The translations under genes and the position numbers were made by a program. Positions 1-5,753 of a stretch of 5,753 nucleotides of DNA are shown here, piece after piece (the stretch's first letter is position 1; each line of letters starts with the position of its first letter). The stretch is from contig VGRA01000194.1 of the NCBI GenBank assembly GCA_016875515.1, forward strand, positions 1 through 5,753, given 5' to 3'. The DNA is from Deltaproteobacteria bacterium. Its GTDB lineage: Bacteria; Myxococcota; Myxococcia; Myxococcales; Myxococcaceae. The notes under the pieces were generated by a model that saw nothing but the letters and a program-made list of their open reading frames with translations, was not told the DNA's origin and did no database searches.

Positions 1-659
<659 letters not shown>

Positions 660-700
660 GTGAAAGACTGACGCCTGTGTCACCTCGGGGCGACGGCGGG

Positions 701-730
701 TTCCGATCCACCGCCCTCGCGATCTAGGTT
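701..730 (+). promoter_or_regulatory. weak candidate sigma-70-type promoter for the central operon
   Basis: In the 92-nt gap between the methyltransferase stop and the lipoprotein start, TTCCGA (701-706) and TAGGTT (725-730) are spaced by 18 nt and loosely resemble -35 and -10 elements. Transcription would start near base 737, giving a very short leader just upstream of the GGAGG ribosome site. Match quality is poor and this was chosen by eye in GC-rich DNA. The position is sensible because this is the only substantial gap ahead of four tightly packed genes. Confidence 0.28.
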
Positions 731-741
731 CCGCCCTCTTT

Positions 742-748
742 GGAGGTG
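742..748 (+). promoter_or_regulatory. ribosome binding site that sets the lipoprotein start at GTG 752
   Basis: GGAGGTG is a strong anti-16S match ending a few bases before GTG 752 (5 nt between GGAGG and the start codon). The upstream in-frame TTG at 740 sits before and overlapping this site, so it cannot use it. This selects GTG 752 and produces a proper lipoprotein signal peptide. Confidence 0.8.
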
Positions 749-751
749 CCC

Positions 752-2008
752 GTGAACAAGGCCGTCTGCGGACTGATGACCGTGCTGCTGTCCGGCTGCG
801 TGCATGCCACGTGGCTGGGCGCTACCGGTACCGGCGGCGGCAGCGCGCTGGAGCCGCGGCCGGCGGACGTCCCGATGGAGCTGTACGAGGTGCGCGCCTC
901 CGCGGTCTTCCCGGAGAAGCTCTTCGAGCCCCCGCTCGTGGCCGCCCCGGCCCCGCGGGTCCGCCCGGCCCCCGCGGTGGTGGAGGCCGAGGACGAGGAC
1001 CTGGACGGTGAGTCGGCCGCCGCCCCCGCCGGCATGGCCGAGGCCGAGGAGGACGGAGAGACCGAGGGCTCCGAGGATCCCTCCGCTCCCCGCTACACCG
1101 CGGAGCTGGACGACGAGGCGCTCGCCCTGAAGTTCAAGCAGGACCCGTCCTCCCTGGGCTCTCTCTCCCTGGGGCTGGTGGGCCAGGGGCGGCTGATGAA
1201 CGCGGCGCGCTTCCCCGCGGGCACCAACTGGACCCTCACCACCCCGCATGCGGCGTACGCCACGCAGGAGACCATTGGCTACATCATCACCGCGGTGACG
1301 GAGGTGACCCGCCAGTTCCCCGGCGCCACGCCGCTGCGGATCAACGGCCTGAGCTCCCGGGACGGCGGCCGGCTGCGGCCCCACAAGAGCCACCAGAACG
1401 GCCGGGACGTGGACCTCGGCTTCTACTACCCGGGCGAGACGGTGCGCGTCCGCGCGCGCGAGCGCGTCATTGATCCGGCCAAGAACTGGGCCCTGGTGAA
1501 GGCGCTGGTCACGCTCACGGACGTGCAGATGATCCTCGTGGACAAGCGGATCCAGAGGGTCCTCTACGAGTTCGCCGGGGAGCAGGGCGAGGACCCGGCG
1601 TGGCTCGACTCGGTGTTCAAGGGGCCGCACGCCATTGTCAAGCACGCGCGCCGCCACCGGGATCACTTCCACGTCCGCTTCTTCAATCCCCGCGCGCAGG
1701 AATTGGGCCGGCGCGTGGCGCCGCTGCTCGGCAGCCACGTCCAGCACGGCCCGCCCCGCCGCCACAAGGTGCGCCGCGGTGAGACGCTCTCCGCCATTGC
1801 AAGGAAGTACAACACCTCGGCCGAGCACCTGGTGAACCTCAACCGGCTCCGCTCGCAGAAGGTGGGGTCGGGCCAGATGTTGCGCGTACCGGGCAAGTCC
1901 CGCGTGGTGCGGCTGCCGGTGCCGCCGCCCGTGGTGGTGCCGCCCCGTCGCCTGCCGCCCGAGATGCGCCGCGGCCCCGAGGTGGCCTCGCTGTCCGGGG
2001 TGCGCTGA
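752..2008 (+). CDS. M74 (MepA-type) murein endopeptidase lipoprotein with C-terminal LysM domain
   Basis: The predicted protein has 418 residues and is an envelope peptidoglycan hydrolase of the penicillin-insensitive murein endopeptidase family, which cleaves D-Ala-mDAP cross-links. The start is GTG 752 because of the GGAGG just upstream. It opens with a short signal peptide (K3, hydrophobic run, lipobox L13-S-G-C16), so it is probably lipidated at C16, the only cysteine of the mature protein. Residues about 30-130 are a low-complexity Pro/Ala linker with a strongly acidic stretch (77-110). The catalytic domain covers about 134-320. H211, H214 and D221 in HKSHQNGRDVD, and H302, H305 and H307 in HRDHFH, reproduce the spacing of the MepA zinc-site residues (H110, H113, D120 and H206, H209, H211 in E. 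coli). A LysM domain (about 337-381, with RRGETLSAIARKYNTS) should bind glycan, followed by a Pro-rich tail. MepA itself has neither the LysM nor the lipid anchor. It is the first gene of the tight four-gene run. Confidence 0.88.
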   Translation: MNKAVCGLMTVLLSGCVHATWLGATGTGGGSALEPRPADVPMELYEVRASAVFPEKLFEPPLVAAPAPRVRPAPAVVEAEDEDLDGESAAAPAGMAEAEEDGETEGSEDPSAPRYTAELDDEALALKFKQDPSSLGSLSLGLVGQGRLMNAARFPAGTNWTLTTPHAAYATQETIGYIITAVTEVTRQFPGATPLRINGLSSRDGGRLRPHKSHQNGRDVDLGFYYPGETVRVRARERVIDPAKNWALVKALVTLTDVQMILVDKRIQRVLYEFAGEQGEDPAWLDSVFKGPHAIVKHARRHRDHFHVRFFNPRAQELGRRVAPLLGSHVQHGPPRRHKVRRGETLSAIARKYNTSAEHLVNLNRLRSQKVGSGQMLRVPGKSRVVRLPVPPPVVVPPRRLPPEMRRGPEVASLSGVR

Positions 2009-2026
2009 AGCCCGGCACGGCTGGCC

Positions 2027-2482
2027 ATGGCCTCACCGCTCCCGTGGAGCCGCACCGAGCGCCGCGCGGTCCTCAACGAGGTCCGCGCGGTGTACCGGAA
2101 GGCGGACGCGGCGTGGGCGCCGTTCTCCTGTCCCGCGTCCGGGGACTGCTGCCAGCTACAGCGCACCGGGCGCCAACCGTGGCTGTACGCGGGCGAGTGG
2201 GCGGTGCTGGTGGAATCCCTTCACGGCCGTCCCCTGCCTCCGCCGCGCGAAGGCGGCGGCTGCCCCTTCCTCGATGCTTCCGGCGTTCGCTGTGGGGCCT
2301 ACGCGGACCGCCCCTTCGGCTGCCGGACCTTCTTCTGCGAGCGGGTGCGCGGGCCCGGCCTGCAGCCGGCCGAGGTGGCAGATGCGCTGCTGCGGCGGCT
2401 GGACGCGGTGCACCGCTTCCTGGACGCTGACGGTGCACCGCGCCCGCTGAAGGACTGGCACCGGGACGCGGCCGGGAGCTGA
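2027..2482 (+). CDS. YkgJ-family cysteine-cluster protein (putative zinc/iron-binding)
   Basis: This small protein of 151 residues is probably cytoplasmic: no signal peptide or membrane segment is seen. It carries seven cysteines in the YkgJ-family arrangement: C35, C41-C42, then C79-P-F, C89, and an RPFGCRTFFC block with C99 and C104. This family (PF03692) is annotated as a putative zinc- or iron-chelating domain of unknown cellular role. The canonical first cluster is CxxCxxCC; here the second position is S38, so the cluster reads CxxSxxCC. The gene begins 18 nt after the lipoprotein stop and ends 1 nt before the LMF1-like gene, so it is probably cotranscribed and translationally coupled. 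No good Shine-Dalgarno sequence precedes ATG 2027. An alternative start, GTG 2090, has GAGG 8 nt upstream and would keep all cysteines. I prefer the ATG because it gives the compact spacing typical of an operon. Confidence 0.82.
   Translation: MASPLPWSRTERRAVLNEVRAVYRKADAAWAPFSCPASGDCCQLQRTGRQPWLYAGEWAVLVESLHGRPLPPPREGGGCPFLDASGVRCGAYADRPFGCRTFFCERVRGPGLQPAEVADALLRRLDAVHRFLDADGAPRPLKDWHRDAAGS
2474..2478 (+). promoter_or_regulatory. ribosome binding site of the LMF1-like gene, inside the end of the YkgJ gene
   Basis: GGGAG lies 5 nt before ATG 2484 and within the last codons of the upstream gene, whose stop TGA ends at 2482. This layout suggests translational coupling between the two genes and supports ATG 2484 as the start. 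Confidence 0.6.
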
Positions 2483-2483
2483 G

Positions 2484-3971
2484 ATGTTCCCCTCGCTGTC
2501 GCTCTCCCGAACCCTCTACCTCCGGGCCCTCGGCGCGGTGGGGGCGTGCGCCTTCGTGTCACTCGCGGTGCAGGTGCGCGCGCTGGTGGGGAGCCACGGC
2601 ATCCTCCCGGCTGCGCGCGCTCTCTCCGGGCCGCTGACGCTCGCTGCCTTCCTGGATCAGCCCTCGCTGCTGTGGTGGAGCTGCACGGACGGGATGTTGC
2701 TCGGGCTGTGCGTGGCCGGGGCGCTGGCCTGCGTTGGGGTGGTGGCGGGACTGGCGCCGCGGTGGCTGCTGCTCGGCGCGTGGGCCACCTACCTGTCGCT
2801 GTGGCACGCGGGGGGGCCGTTCCTGTCGTTCCAGTGGGACCTGCTGCTGCTGGAGACGCTGCTGCTGTCCGCCTTCTACGCCCCGGCGGGGATCCGGTTG
2901 GACCGGGCCGCAGGGCCCGGCTTCTCCGAGCGGACCGCGGGGTGGCTGCTGCGCTGGCTGATGGCCCGACTGATGCTCGGCTCGGGCGTGGTGAAGCTCG
3001 TGTCCGGGGACGCGGCCTGGCGGGATCTCTCCGCGCTCTCGTTCCACCTCTGGACCCAGCCGCTGCCCGGCCCGCTCGCGCCGCTCGTCCACGCGCTGCC
3101 AGGTTGGATGCTCCAGGCCGCCACGGGGGGCATGTTCGTCATCGAGTTGGTCCTCCCGCTGCTCGCGCTCGGGCCGGCGCGGGGGCGCGCCGTTGCCGCC
3201 GCCGGCTTCGCGCTGCTGCAGGTGGGGATCCTCGCCACGGGCAACTACGGCTTCTTCAACCTGCTGACGCTCGTGCTGTGCGTGCCCCTGCTGGAGGACG
3301 CGCACCTGCGCGGACTTCTCCCGGCGCGCTGGCGCCCGGCGCTGCCATCCGGCCCGGAAGCGGCGAACCCGCCGGCAGCGCCCGGGGAGTCCCGCCCGCG
3401 CAGGGTGGCAGTGATGGCCCTCGCCGCCGGCGTGGCCCTGCTGGGCGCCGTGCAGGGCGCCTCGGTGTGCGGCGTGCGGAGGCCGGAGTGGACCCAGCCA
3501 GTGCTGCGCGCGCTCGCCCCGTTCGGGAGTCTCAACGGCTACGGCCTGTTCGCCATCATGACGAAGGAGCGCGGGGAGATCCGAATCGAGGGCAGCGGGG
3601 ACGGGCGCACGTGGCGGGAGTGGCCCCTCCCGTGGAAGCCCGGCAACCCCGCCGAGCGGCCTGCCTTCCTCCCAGGCCACATGCCCCGGCTGGACTGGCA
3701 GCTGTGGTTCGCGGCCCTGGGCAACTGCCGGCGCAACAGCTGGCTCGCGGAGTTGCAGCGGGGGCTGCTCCGCGGTGACTCGCCCGTGCGGGCGCTGTTC
3801 TCCGCGGATCCCTTCCCGGACCAGCCGCCCCGGTACGTGCGCACCTTGCGGGCTCCCTACGGCTTCTCGGATGCGCCGGGCCGCTGGTGGGAGGTGGGCC
3901 CGGCCGCGCCCTACTGCCCCGTCCTCTCCCTGGAGGGGGACACGCTGCGCGCCGTCTCGCTGCCGCCTTGA
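2484..3971 (+). CDS. Lipase maturation factor (LMF1) family integral membrane protein
   Basis: The predicted protein has 495 residues and is a multi-pass membrane protein of the lipase maturation factor family. The vertebrate member LMF1 works in the ER, where it is needed for folding and dimer maturation of lipoprotein lipase and related lipases. The role of bacterial members is not established. Hydrophobic segments lie at about 12-34, 71-90, 93-108, 115-132, 155-172, 208-230, 233-252, 256-271 and 307-326. Family-type motifs include FLSFQWDLLLLETL (113-126), RLMLGSGVVKLVSGD (162-176) near a W-R-D-L stretch, and GNYGFFN (253-259). A soluble C-terminal region (about 340-495) includes NGYGLFAIMTKERGEI (351-366), the LDWQLWF segment (403-409) and a PPRYVR...RWWEV ending. 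A Pro/Ala-rich loop (282-305) separates the membrane core from the last membrane segment. ATG 2484 follows the previous stop by 1 nt and has its own GGGAG; the stop overlaps the next gene's start. The family call is firm; the substrate is unknown. Confidence 0.88.
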   Translation: MFPSLSLSRTLYLRALGAVGACAFVSLAVQVRALVGSHGILPAARALSGPLTLAAFLDQPSLLWWSCTDGMLLGLCVAGALACVGVVAGLAPRWLLLGAWATYLSLWHAGGPFLSFQWDLLLLETLLLSAFYAPAGIRLDRAAGPGFSERTAGWLLRWLMARLMLGSGVVKLVSGDAAWRDLSALSFHLWTQPLPGPLAPLVHALPGWMLQAATGGMFVIELVLPLLALGPARGRAVAAAGFALLQVGILATGNYGFFNLLTLVLCVPLLEDAHLRGLLPARWRPALPSGPEAANPPAAPGESRPRRVAVMALAAGVALLGAVQGASVCGVRRPEWTQPVLRALAPFGSLNGYGLFAIMTKERGEIRIEGSGDGRTWREWPLPWKPGNPAERPAFLPGHMPRLDWQLWFAALGNCRRNSWLAELQRGLLRGDSPVRALFSADPFPDQPPRYVRTLRAPYGFSDAPGRWWEVGPAAPYCPVLSLEGDTLRAVSLPP

Positions 3972-5095
3972 GGCGCGTGGTTGCAGCGCTGCTGCTGAGC
4001 GCGCTCGCCCACGGCGCATGCCTTGGCCTCCTGCGGCAAGCGGCGCCGATCGGCGGGGAGCCAGCCCCGGTCGGGGCCATGCTCGTCACGTGGGTGGAAC
4101 CGCCGGAGGAGCCTCCCCTCCCGGAGCCGCCTCCAGCTCCCGCTGTCCCTCCCCATCCCCGCGCGCAGCGCGCCCCGGCGAGCGCCACCAGGGGCGCGCC
4201 CCGAACCACGCCGGAGGAGACGCTGCCGACCAGCGCTGAGCCTCGCGGCGAAGAGGTCACTTTCACCGCCCCGGAGGCGGCGGCGCCGCAGCCCTCCCAG
4301 CGCGCGGAGGACGCCCCAACCGCACTGCGGCTCGTACCGGCGCTCGAACCGGTTGGAACCGTGGCCGTGGCGCCCGCGCCGGACGCTGGGATTGCGGAAC
4401 GGTCCGGCGCCCAGGGGTTGGTGGAGTCGTGGGTGAACGAGGCAGTGGGACGCGGCAAGGTGGACCGCGGGCTCATCCACCCCTACTTCGGAGAGCTGGG
4501 CAAGGCGCTGGTGGCCCGTTGGACGCCCGAGCGCACGGTGAGCGAGAAAGGGCTCCCCGGCTTCGCGCAGCAGTTCTCGCGGAACCTGCAGGCGTTCACG
4601 GGACTCTACCTCCAACAGGCCGAGGCCTACGGCAAGGGCGGCTCGCCGTGGGGACGCGAGCAGCAACTGGACCCGGACACCGTCCCGCTGATGGGCAACG
4701 GGGACCTGCAGGAGCTCGCGCTGCAGCGGCGGCTCCGAAACAAGCTGCGGGAGAAGTCCCGCGAGTCCCGCCGCGCGCGCGTCCGCGTCGTACAGGACCG
4801 GCAGGGGAAGCTGCTCTCGGTGGAGCTGCTGCGCCGCTCCCCCAGCCGGGACCTGGACGCGTCCGCGCTGGAGGACGTCCGCGCCGCCGCGAGCGCGCTC
4901 CCCGTCCCGCCGCCCGAGGCGCTCGGGGACCGGCAGGCGCTGGTGAGCCTGTGGGACTTCGAGCTGGTCGTGTCCATCTCGCCGCCCGTGCCCACCGTCT
5001 CCTTCGAGTTCGACCTGGCGCTCCGCCACGTCGACGCGCGGCTGCCGCTGGACCGGCGCATCTACAAGCGCGTGCGGCTGGTGGCGGTGGAGTGA
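3968..5095 (+). CDS. TonB-like periplasmic protein (energy-transducer family)
   Basis: I start this 375-residue protein at TTG 3968, which overlaps the preceding stop in TTGA. The open frame extends further left, but that part lies inside the LMF1-like gene. No clear Shine-Dalgarno precedes the TTG, so coupling to upstream translation is likely; GTG 3977 is an alternative but loses the Arg-Arg anchor. The N-terminus reads as an inner-membrane anchor: R2-R3, then a hydrophobic helix (about 4-22) containing S11-x3-H15, the Ser/His spacing found in the TonB transmembrane helix that contacts ExbB/ExbD. A proline-rich periplasmic region follows (44-64), then a longer variable linker. Residues about 165-262 form an unassigned mainly helical region, then a TonB_C-like fold (about 268-338; G-K-L-L-S-V-E-L, the R-D-L-D-A-S-A-L-E-D-V-R stretch at 294-305, LPVPPPEAL), then a further 37-residue tail. 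No ExbB, ExbD or TonB-dependent receptor gene is in the window. A TolA-like or purely structural role is possible. Confidence 0.72.
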   Translation: MRRVVAALLLSALAHGACLGLLRQAAPIGGEPAPVGAMLVTWVEPPEEPPLPEPPPAPAVPPHPRAQRAPASATRGAPRTTPEETLPTSAEPRGEEVTFTAPEAAAPQPSQRAEDAPTALRLVPALEPVGTVAVAPAPDAGIAERSGAQGLVESWVNEAVGRGKVDRGLIHPYFGELGKALVARWTPERTVSEKGLPGFAQQFSRNLQAFTGLYLQQAEAYGKGGSPWGREQQLDPDTVPLMGNGDLQELALQRRLRNKLREKSRESRRARVRVVQDRQGKLLSVELLRRSPSRDLDASALEDVRAAASALPVPPPEALGDRQALVSLWDFELVVSISPPVPTVSFEFDLALRHVDARLPLDRRIYKRVRLVAVE

Positions 5096-5108
5096 CGGCC
5101 GGGGCGGA

Positions 5109-5753
5109 TCACACGAACCGGTGCGCCGGGAACAGCAGCACGTCCTCTATGGAATCCGCCCCCAGCATCAGCATCAGCACCCGGTCCAGCCCCACGGCGA
5201 TTCCCCCGGACGGCGGCATGCGCGGGAGCGCGGCCAGGAACGCCTCGTCCAGCGGGTAGACGGGCCGGCCATGCTCCGCCCGCCACCGCTGCTCCTCCAG
5301 CAGGCGGCGCCGCTGCTCGGCCGCGTCCGTCAGCTCGGAGAAGCCGTTGGCCAGCTCGCGCCCGCGCGCGTACAGCTCCACGCGCTCGGCCACCGAGGGG
5401 TCCTCCGGCTTCAGCCGGGAGAGCGCCGCCATGCTGGCCGGGTAGTCCACCAGGAAGGTGGGGCGCTCCAGCCCCAGCCGGTGCTCCACGCGCTGCAGGA
5501 AGAGGTGGAAGAAGACGTCGTCGAACGCGGTGGCCTGCCCCACCCGAACCCCGACCGCCTCCGCGGCGCGCCGCAGCGACAGGCCGTCCGCGTGCTGCTG
5601 GAGATCGATGCCGGTCTCGCGCAGCAGTGCGTCCCGCACCGTCAGCCGCTCCCACGGCGTGCGGGCAAAGAAGCCGTCGCCTCCCACCGCCGCGTCCGCG
5701 CGAGCGAGCACCGCCTCGGTGTCCGCCATGATCTCCCGGTAGTCCGCGTGGGG
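5109..5753 (-). CDS. epmA: EF-P--(R)-beta-lysine ligase EpmA (GenX/PoxA/YjeA), C-terminal part
   Basis: This is the C-terminal 214 residues of a class II lysyl-tRNA-synthetase-like enzyme that adenylates (R)-beta-lysine and attaches it to a conserved lysine of elongation factor P, relieving ribosome stalling at polyproline. Counting from the internal Met (bases 5727-5729): VDYPASMAAL (94-103), VAERVELYARG (113-123), ELANGFSELTDAAEQRRR (125-142), SGGIAVGLDRVLMLMLGA (174-191) and EDVLLF (195-200). The ELANGF form, with Ala where LysRS has Gly (EIGNGF), together with the family-typical short C-terminus, points to EpmA and not LysS. The frame stays open to the window edge (P-H-A-D-Y-R-E-I precedes the Met, matching the RPH...Y segment of the family). 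The Met is therefore not the start, and the gene begins right of the window; full-length EpmA is about 325 residues. It converges on the TonB-like gene with 13 bp between stops. Confidence 0.9.
   Translation of the reverse strand, partial: PHADYREIMADTEAVLARADAAVGGDGFFARTPWERLTVRDALLRETGIDLQQHADGLSLRRAAEAVGVRVGQATAFDDVFFHLFLQRVEHRLGLERPTFLVDYPASMAALSRLKPEDPSVAERVELYARGRELANGFSELTDAAEQRRRLLEEQRWRAEHGRPVYPLDEAFLAALPRMPPSGGIAVGLDRVLMLMLGADSIEDVLLFPAHRFV

Noticed and set aside
680..1828. Long open frame of about 382 codons on the minus strand
   Set aside because: It lies antisense to the endopeptidase gene. Its translation is low-complexity Arg/Gly/Ala/His sequence typical of a shadow frame in high-GC DNA, while the plus strand has clear domain motifs.
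2006..2027. Possible readthrough fusion of the endopeptidase and the YkgJ protein, since both are in the same frame
   Set aside because: A normal TGA separates them, the endopeptidase ends with a typical disordered tail, and the YkgJ protein has its own ATG. Sharing a frame is a one-in-three coincidence.
3887..3967. Longer N-terminus for the TonB-like protein starting at ATG 3887
   Set aside because: It would overlap the conserved C-terminal region of the LMF1-like gene by 85 bases and place 27 Gly/Pro/Arg-rich residues before a well-formed membrane anchor. TTG 3968 fits the operon spacing and the TonB layout better.
2559..4019. Open frame of about 486 codons on the minus strand
   Set aside because: Shadow of the LMF1-like gene, with Arg/Gln/Pro-rich composition and no recognisable motif. 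It is long only because stop codons are rare at this GC content.
3911..5029. Open frame of about 372 codons on the minus strand
   Set aside because: Antisense to the TonB-like gene, with biased composition and no domain. The plus frame has the membrane anchor, Pro-rich stretch and TonB_C-like fold.
5118..5129. CCGG-TGCG-CCGG mini hairpin near the end of epmA
   Set aside because: A 4-bp stem of GC-only bases inside coding sequence is expected often at this GC content, and no T-tract follows.

Overview
The window is very GC-rich, with strong G/C bias at third codon positions. Its gene content fits a myxobacterium (Myxococcota, probably the Myxococcus/Archangium/Corallococcus side): a LysM-bearing murein endopeptidase lipoprotein, a bacterial lipase-maturation-factor homologue and a long TonB-type protein with a myxobacterial look. 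The taxonomic call is an inference from composition and protein style; no marker gene is present.

Layout: (1) bases 1-659, + strand, carry the C-terminal catalytic part of an RlmI-type class I SAM-dependent 23S rRNA methyltransferase whose N-terminus lies left of the window. (2) A 92-base intergenic gap holds a weak promoter candidate and a good ribosome binding site. (3) Four + strand genes follow with almost no space between them (gaps of 18 nt, 1 nt, then a 4-nt overlap), so they look like one operon: an M74 (MepA-type) murein endopeptidase lipoprotein with a C-terminal LysM domain, a YkgJ-type cysteine-cluster protein, a multi-pass membrane protein of the lipase maturation factor (LMF1) family, and a TonB-like inner-membrane-anchored periplasmic protein. 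(4) Converging from the right, with 13 bp between the stop codons, is the C-terminal part of EpmA (GenX/PoxA/YjeA), the lysyl-tRNA-synthetase-like ligase that modifies elongation factor P; its N-terminus lies beyond the right edge.

The two edge genes are translation-related housekeeping functions (rRNA methylation, EF-P modification). The four central genes mostly act at the cell envelope: peptidoglycan cross-link hydrolysis, a membrane-embedded LMF1-like factor, an energy-transducer-like protein and a small metal-binding-type cysteine protein. No mobile element, CRISPR array, RNA gene or phage signature was seen. The least understood part is the YkgJ / LMF1-like / TonB-like block at 2027-5095. 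Its genes are recognisable at family level, but no joint function is established and I only offer one as a hypothesis.
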